A DNA stretch of 12,031 nucleotides, taken from the NCBI GenBank assembly GCA_902984215.1, contig CADWAF010002880.1, positions 1-12,031 on the forward strand. The letters run 5' to 3'. Made by a program: the position numbers and the translations under genes. Shown one piece after another: positions 7,285 to 12,031 of this stretch (position 1 is its first letter; every line of letters starts with the position of its first letter). Origin of the DNA: Willaertia magna (Eukaryota > Heterolobosea > Eutetramitea > Acrasida > Naegleriidae). The notes beneath the pieces are model-generated. The model was not told where the DNA came from and ran no database searches. It was given only the letters and a program-made list of their open reading frames with translations.

Positions 7285-7776
7285 TAAATATTTTTTTTTA
7301 AAAATTTGAAATTCAAAATATTTCAATATCGCTAAATTGCGTTTAACTTAAATAATTTCACATTCGGAAAGTAATATCAAAATGGATATCAAATAATATC
7401 AAAAAAACATCATCTCCGTCGGTAACCTTTTCATAAAGATTTTTGTTCAAGCTTTTTGTGGACTTTGCATATAAAAAAAACAGATGAAAAAAATTGTCAT
7501 TTTTTAGGGTCGCACCCAGAGTAGATACCCTGACCAAAACCAACTACCGAAAATTTAATTCTTTAATACATTGCCAATCAACTAACCAATACATCTTCTC
7601 CATTCTTTCCAATAGTACTACAATAACAACAAATTATTAAAGAAAACATCTTAATTTCAAGCCTTAACTAAAAACAGTTCATTTTTACAATTTTTTTATT
7701 AAGCTTTTATAGATCTTTTCCATTTTTTTTTCAAGAACTCAAATTCCGATCTACATTTTATAAAAATAAATCTTTA
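7285..7776. promoter_or_regulatory. Divergent intergenic region between the F-box/zinc-ribbon and TPR genes
   Basis: This 492-base gap separates two divergent start codons. Near the F-box gene, ATATCAAA occurs three times (7373-7381, 7385-7393, 7395-7403). A GC-richer patch at about 7505-7550 contains a small hairpin, GGGT-CGC-ACCC (7507-7517). The minus strand across 7358-7543 is open for 61 codons but has no ATG at its start. The last 150 bases before 7777 are T-rich with poly-T runs, as for a promoter and 5' leader. No RNA gene is recognised. Confidence 0.4.
7373..7403. repeat. Triple AATATCAAA-type direct repeat
   Basis: AATATCAAA, GATATCAAA and AATATCAAA start at 7373, 7385 and 7395. 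They lie about 90-120 bases upstream of the minus-strand F-box gene start (7284). The spacing of 10-12 bases puts them roughly one helix turn apart, as for a multi-site regulator. In this AT-rich DNA a chance cluster remains possible. Confidence 0.3.
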
Positions 7777-10044
7777 ATGAAAAAATTAAATAATATTTCA
7801 AACAATAACAATCAATCATCTTCATTAGGCTTAACACCATCTTCTAGTCATCATCATAATCATCGGGATTTGATTGTAGATAATAATATTTCACCTTCAT
7901 TAACAACAACAACAAGTAATTCTTCTTCTACAAATTTACTTCCACCAATAAAGAAAATTAAATTAGAAAACGGTAATCATCATCATCTTACCAATAACAA
8001 TACTCATCAGCTTAATCAACAACAAGTAAATAATCATAATAATAACAATAATACAACAATAATGCCAACTAAACCAATAGATGAAGATTCTCAAACAATA
8101 AAGAAACAATATGTACCAAACAATAATAACGGTCATAATCAAGTTTCACATGACAATAATGATTCAGATATAAATATGCAACAACAAGATTATCATCATA
8201 TTATTTGTATCACTCCAAAACAAGTTTCTGATTCAATAGTCTATTCAATCGTTGTAAGATTTGATGAATCAAGCCCATATCATGTAAAACCTGCACAAGT
8301 AGTTGTACCTACTACTAATATTACCACCAATCATACAACTACTAATACTACTAGTGGTAGTAGTACACTTAATTTAAATACAGAAGTTCAACATCGTAAT
8401 CCTACAAGTCCATCAACAAGTCATTCACCATTCAGTCCAAGTTGTTTTGAAGGAACATTACCAATCTCTCCTTCAACTAATCATTCTACTAATAGTGGTG
8501 GTAGTAGTGGTCATCGTCAAGCATCACCTTCATCTACTCCATTTCGTAAAGATTTACAATTTCTTTCTCCTTCTTTAAATGATCTAAAGAAATTAATTGA
8601 TACAATTAATGAAAAAACAAATATAAATATTAAAAGTTGTTTTATTAAAAAAACTTTAGGTACAAGACAAAAAATTATTCCGCTAAGTGCAAAACAACAA
8701 GCTGTATTTGAGGGGATTTCTGTTGGTAAGCCTGTTTCTATGTATATAACAACTACAAATAATGGCGGGAATAATAACGTTAATGATAATAACGAAAATG
8801 GAGGGAATAAGAGTGATGTATTTGAATTTGATTATTCAAATATGTATAATGAATCAGGAAATGAAAATTTTAGGAATTCTAAATATGAAGAAGCTGTAAG
8901 AGATTATGATATTGCTTTACAAAGATACCCAGATGAAGTAAAATCGTTATCTAATAGAAGTTTATGTTTTACAAAGATAAATAAATACTTTGAAGCCATA
9001 AAAGGATATACACAAATAATTCATAAATTAGAAAAGTCACAAGAAAATGAATTTTATGAAAAATCTCTATTTCGTAGATCTAGATCATGTTACGCTTTGG
9101 TGACAAGTATTCAAAGTGGGAAATTTACAGGAAATTTAAAAGAATTAAATGAATTTATTAATCATCATTTATTAAAAGATAAATTAAATTTACAACAATA
9201 TGATGCCGTTACAAAATTATATTATATTGGATTACGTGATTGTTGTAATTATGTAAAAATTAAAGGTTATTTAAATAATTATACAGAATTAACAAAGGAT
9301 AAATTTGATTTATATGATATCCATCACATTACATCAATTTATTATTTATTACATAAAATACCAAATAAGGAATTGGATATTTGTTTAGTTTCAAAAATTT
9401 TAACAAATGATTTACAAAATAGTTGTATCATTCCAAAAGAAATATTTACACCTAAAACTAATGAAAATAATATAGATCCTAATTTATTAAAAGAATATCC
9501 ATTTTGTTGTAAAGAATGGTTTAATTCAAATATGAAAGAAAATGAAGAATTATTTATCACAAAATTATGGAAACCTTTTTACGAAAATAATGAAGATATT
9601 GATAACAAATCAATTGAAAGTAAATTTTTATATTCATTTATTTTATTTGTTGGATTTAAATATTTATTTACTAAAAGTAATTTATTAGAATTAATTAAAG
9701 TTGAAGATAATTTAAAATTTATGAAAAAAATGTTAACATTTTTAGCATATGGAGCACAAGCACCACCAAAAATTTATTTATACATTGAAAATAAACAATT
9801 AGAAAATGAAAATAAATTAATTATTAAAGATTATATTTCAAATAATAGATTAGAATTTATTTATATACAAGTTAAAGATTTTATTTTTGTTGTTGAATGT
9901 AAACAACCTGCTGCAAGTACCTTCTCTTCACAAGATAGTTCTTATGGCGATTTAAATAGTAGAGTTAAACATACTGCAGAACGTTTTATTGTTAAGGTTG
10001 GAAAGAAAGTACCTGAAGAAACATTGGCATATATTACACAATAA
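7777..10044 (+). CDS. Large TPR protein with Asn/His/Ser/Thr-rich tracts
   Basis: This is a 755-residue intronless frame from ATG 7777. Residues 1-140 are low complexity, rich in Asn, His, Ser, Thr and Gln, with a basic patch PPIKKIKLENG (about 55-65) resembling a nuclear signal. Residues 140-177 are ordered (HIICITPKQVSDSIVYSIVVRF), then another Ser/Thr/Asn tract (about 178-258). An ordered segment at 259-327 (SLNDLKKLIDTINEKTNINI..) might be the second half of a ubiquitin-like or PB1-like fold split by the tract; this is tentative. After a Gly/Asn run, residues about 352-470 hold TPRs (YNESGNENFRNSKYEEAVRD, then ALQRYPDEVKSLSNRSLCFT). The C-terminal 280 residues look folded and helical with no family I recognise. 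TPRs bind partner proteins, often chaperones. Function is unknown. The polar tracts are typical of AT-rich amoebae. Confidence 0.82.
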   Translation: MKKLNNISNNNNQSSSLGLTPSSSHHHNHRDLIVDNNISPSLTTTTSNSSSTNLLPPIKKIKLENGNHHHLTNNNTHQLNQQQVNNHNNNNNTTIMPTKPIDEDSQTIKKQYVPNNNNGHNQVSHDNNDSDINMQQQDYHHIICITPKQVSDSIVYSIVVRFDESSPYHVKPAQVVVPTTNITTNHTTTNTTSGSSTLNLNTEVQHRNPTSPSTSHSPFSPSCFEGTLPISPSTNHSTNSGGSSGHRQASPSSTPFRKDLQFLSPSLNDLKKLIDTINEKTNINIKSCFIKKTLGTRQKIIPLSAKQQAVFEGISVGKPVSMYITTTNNGGNNNVNDNNENGGNKSDVFEFDYSNMYNESGNENFRNSKYEEAVRDYDIALQRYPDEVKSLSNRSLCFTKINKYFEAIKGYTQIIHKLEKSQENEFYEKSLFRRSRSCYALVTSIQSGKFTGNLKELNEFINHHLLKDKLNLQQYDAVTKLYYIGLRDCCNYVKIKGYLNNYTELTKDKFDLYDIHHITSIYYLLHKIPNKELDICLVSKILTNDLQNSCIIPKEIFTPKTNENNIDPNLLKEYPFCCKEWFNSNMKENEELFITKLWKPFYENNEDIDNKSIESKFLYSFILFVGFKYLFTKSNLLELIKVEDNLKFMKKMLTFLAYGAQAPPKIYLYIENKQLENENKLIIKDYISNNRLEFIYIQVKDFIFVVECKQPAASTFSSQDSSYGDLNSRVKHTAERFIVKVGKKVPEETLAYITQ

Positions 10045-10086
10045 ATTTTAATTTACATTTTATTAAAGTTTTACAATGGTATTTTT

Positions 10087-10437
10087 TTAAAATTGATAAC
10101 GCTGTTGTTGTAAAGTATTTACAATAGAATTTAAATTCTGTATTGTTTCTTGTTGTTTTTTAAAATGAATATTTAAATTAAATTGAAATTGAAATAACAT
10201 GTAAACAATAATTAAATTAGAAATTATAAATATAATTGAAACACAAAACATTACAAAATATAAATCACAATTCTTTTTATCATTATTTATCTCTTCTTCT
10301 TCTTTGATGGTAACATTATTTTCTTCTTTCTCTTCCTTAGTTAAAATATCAATCACTTCTTCGTCATCCCTATTACAATAATAATTGTTGTTGTAATCCT
10401 CACTACTACCCTCAACAGTTTTATTGTCACCTTTCAT
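10087..10437 (-). CDS. Small single-pass membrane protein, unknown function
   Basis: This is a 116-residue frame with ATG at 10437 and TAA at its end. Residues 1-57 are polar and acidic, with runs such as KEEKEENN and KEEEEINNDKK. Residues about 59-83 form one hydrophobic span (YFVMFCVSIIFIISNLIIVYML). The last 30 residues are Gln/Asn-rich, with heptad-like hydrophobics (IQNLNSIVNTLQQQ) that could form a short coiled coil. There is no N-terminal signal peptide. I recognise no family. It ends 43 bases from the stop of the TPR gene, tail to tail, and starts back-to-back with the gene-poor stretch at 10438-10960. The frame and clean transmembrane pattern support a real gene; homologues would be needed to confirm it. 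Confidence 0.6.
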   Translation of the reverse strand: MKGDNKTVEGSSEDYNNNYYCNRDDEEVIDILTKEEKEENNVTIKEEEEINNDKKNCDLYFVMFCVSIIFIISNLIIVYMLFQFQFNLNIHFKKQQETIQNLNSIVNTLQQQRYQF

Positions 10438-10960
10438 TCTAACAAATAATTAACAAGCCAAATACTTCTTTGAACACAAAGCAGTTTTTTTTTCTTTTTA
10501 ATCAATGCAAATAAGAGTTAATAATATTCATTTCTCAAAAATTCAATTATGGTGGGATTTAGAAGAAAGTACTTTAAGAGAAAAAGTGCTTTCGGTAATT
10601 CTTATCTTTACATTTAACATTTCTTTTTATTCAACATTTTCCAATTCGTTCTTCTTGTCTTTCTTTAGTTAGAGGCCGAAATAGTAGTTTTTATAAAGAA
10701 ATTAATTCACAACAACATTATTGCATGATGGACAAAGCTGAACCACTTTTAATTGTTAAAACAAAATAACATTAAATGGTTCTTATAAAAATATATCACC
10801 ATCAGGATTCGGTTTGGCTTGCTATGACAGCTCTATCCCTTCCTTGTCTTTCATTTGTCATTTTTCCTTATCCCCAAAACATCAAACGCTCACCACCAAA
10901 AAGAAAAAGAGATGACATCAACAAAAAGACAAGTTGTTGTTAAATAAACAAAAGAAAAAA
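10438..10960. other. Gene-poor stretch with short open frames
   Basis: This 523-base gap lies between divergent starts at 10437 (minus) and 10961 (plus). It contains a possible two-exon small gene (10505-10769), and a 55-codon ATG frame (10776-10943) whose DNA is clearly less AT-rich than its surroundings, with a basic PPKRKRDD motif near the end. It also contains an 11-codon upstream frame (10912-10947) that ends 13 bases before the start of the next gene. T-rich runs near 10480-10500 and A-rich runs before 10961 look like ordinary leader sequence. Confidence 0.4.
10505..10769 (+). CDS. Possible small two-exon gene, product unknown
   Basis: ATG at 10505 opens MQIRVNNIHFSKIQLWWDLEE, with good codon use for this genome. 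A second open stretch at 10671-10769 ends in KAEPLLIVKTK and TAA. One donor (GTACTT at 10569) joined to the AG at 10667-10668 puts both in frame and gives about 54 residues. The better-looking donor GTAATT at 10595 with the same acceptor gives a different, shorter tail ending at a TGA. The T/C-rich stretch before the acceptor (about 10640-10668) does look like an intron end. I do not recognise the protein. The exon structure is uncertain, and the whole may be non-coding. Confidence 0.3.
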
Positions 10961-12008
10961 ATGTGGGAAGAAGATCCAAAGATTGAAAAGAGAAAAGCGT
11001 ATGTCTATCTCTGTTAATTAATTATTTATTTATTTTTTTATTATTTTATTTTTTAAATAATTTATTTTGAATATTATTATTTTAAAATTATTAAATGTTG
11101 TAAAGTGGATGTCGTATTGCATTAATTGTTTGTATTTTATTAATGTGTGTTTTATTTGTGTTAGCGGCAGTTGCACTTGCAGCCGTTTTCGTTCCGAGAA
11201 CTCCCGCCATAACGGTAACGTAAGTTTTTTTTTACAAAAAATGTATCACAATAATAATTTACAAAAATTTACCAAAAATAATTACAAAAAATTTTACAAA
11301 AATTAATAAATACAGTGGTGTTACAATGGATACATTTAACATAGAATTTTGTCCACACCAATCAGAATCAACTGTTTCTTGTTGTAATGCAACCGGTTGT
11401 TATTTTAATTACAATCAACAAAAATTTAACGCTACGGGAGTATTGTCTTATAAAATACAAAATGGTAATTTATTTACTATAAAAGCAAAAGAGTATGTTT
11501 TTAATTTTTTTAATTTTTATATTTTAATTTTATTGAAATAAATAATTGTAAAGTTTAAATGCGCAATTATTATTTGGAAATGAATTAGTTGCACAAACTT
11601 TAGAAACAAATGTTGTATACGATGCTAACGTTGAAAAGAGTAAGTTCACTATTTTTTTTAATACAAAAACTTTACAAAATAATAATTTTTACAATAATTT
11701 TTACACAAAATGATTACAAAAAATAAAACAATTACACAAAAATAATAATAGCCTATACAACAACACTAATTTGGAAAAACATTACAAATACATCAATGCA
11801 ATCAATTTTATGTGGAATTACAAAATCAAATCAAAATCATGAAACTTCAAATTTAATTACATTTGATTTTAATTTTTATTTAAATTTATATTATTTTACT
11901 TTAGATTTAAAATTTTCACCAATGATTGGAACTTTTCAAGTTAATTTTCCAATGTGTACTGGAAAAACGAATTGTAATATAGATATTAATTCAAATTTAT
12001 GTAAATAA
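10961..12008 (+). CDS. LEA-2/NDR1-like membrane-anchored extracellular protein (five exons)
   Basis: Exons 10961-10998, 11106-11219, 11316-11492, 11554-11639 and 11752-12008 join with matching phases to 223 residues ending in TAA. ATG 10961 follows an A-rich leader. Residues 1-13 are charged (MWEEDPKIEKRKA), 16-41 form one hydrophobic span, and then FVPRTPAITVTGVTMDTFNI starts the outer domain. A short basic tail, one membrane span, a V/F-x-P-R-x-P motif and beta-rich sequence are the layout of the LEA-2 (NHL/HIN1-like) family known from plants and some protists. The outer part has many Cys (SCCNATGC, ILCGI, MCTGKTNCN) and N-glycosylation sequons such as NAT and NIT, fitting an extracellular or luminal disulfide-bonded domain. 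Exon joining is well supported. The family call is moderate, and the biological role in this organism is unknown. Confidence 0.75.
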
Positions 12009-12031
12009 AATAAATTATTAAATAAATTATT

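Noticed and set aside
7285..7326. Upstream extension of the F-box/zinc-ribbon protein
   Set aside because: It begins at a TTG; the ATG at 7284 places the F-box at the N-terminus in the usual way.
7505..7550. Possible tRNA-like or other small RNA around GGGTCGCACCC
   Set aside because: No acceptor stem, anticodon arm or matching A and B boxes can be drawn; only a 4-base hairpin is present.
7800..8180. AAT/AAC/CAT-rich runs as a microsatellite or CRISPR-like array
   Set aside because: The repeats are imperfect, in frame and encode Asn/His tracts in an open protein; there are no regular spacers.
9342..9560. Minus-strand open frame inside the TPR gene
   Set aside because: It lies wholly within a well-supported coding frame on the other strand.
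11067..11306. Open frame overlapping exon 2 of the LEA-2-like gene
   Set aside because: It is in a different frame from the spliced model, has no ATG at its start, and reads through both flanking introns.

Overview
This is a very AT-rich eukaryotic protist window. It shows standard-code genes that all stop at TAA, short GT-AG introns (46-112 bases where I can place them), A-rich stretches just before start codons, and short intergenic gaps. The content is F-box proteins, RCC1 repeats, leucine-rich repeats, Ras-like GTPases and an Asn/His-rich TPR protein. It fits an amoeboid protist such as a heterolobosean (Naegleria/Willaertia-like) or a dictyostelid. I lean to the former, but the sequence alone does not settle it. 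Lineage and family calls come from motif recognition, not database searches.

Left part (1-7284) is a cluster of adaptor-type genes. It begins with an F-box-Ras fusion gene that lacks only its first few codons (1-1207, four exons). A convergent RCC1-repeat gene follows (1397-2326, minus), then a second, complete F-box-Ras fusion (2447-3669, four exons at identical positions). Next come a six-bladed/NHL-like beta-propeller gene (3808-4752), an F-box/leucine-rich-repeat gene broken by one frameshift (4792-6316), and an F-box protein with a C-terminal zinc ribbon (6631-7284, minus). A 68-base relic of the beta-propeller gene lies just after the first F-box-Ras gene. The tandem duplication therefore probably spanned F-box-Ras plus beta-propeller, and one beta-propeller copy was later lost.

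The most striking content is the F-box-Ras pair. In both, an N-terminal F-box (the SCF ubiquitin-ligase docking module) is fused to a Ras-type GTPase domain ending in a farnesylation-type CaaX box (CLMM, CVMM). P-loop, switch I and DTAG motifs are kept, but the guanine-specificity motif NKxD is MKTD in both and the SAK motif is gone. The first copy also has Pro where Ras has Gln61. I infer membrane-anchored, nucleotide-switched F-box receptors.

Right part (7285-12031) holds a large TPR protein with Asn/His/Ser/Thr-rich tracts (7777-10044), a convergent small single-span membrane protein (10087-10437, minus), and a gene-poor stretch with a possible two-exon small gene (10505-10769). It ends with a five-exon gene (10961-12008) for an LEA-2/NDR1-like membrane-anchored extracellular protein. 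These genes have no obvious link to the F-box cluster.

Intergenic stretches over 300 bases are 6317-6630, 7285-7776 and 10438-10960; each is described below. I see no rRNA, tRNA, CRISPR array or autonomous mobile element.
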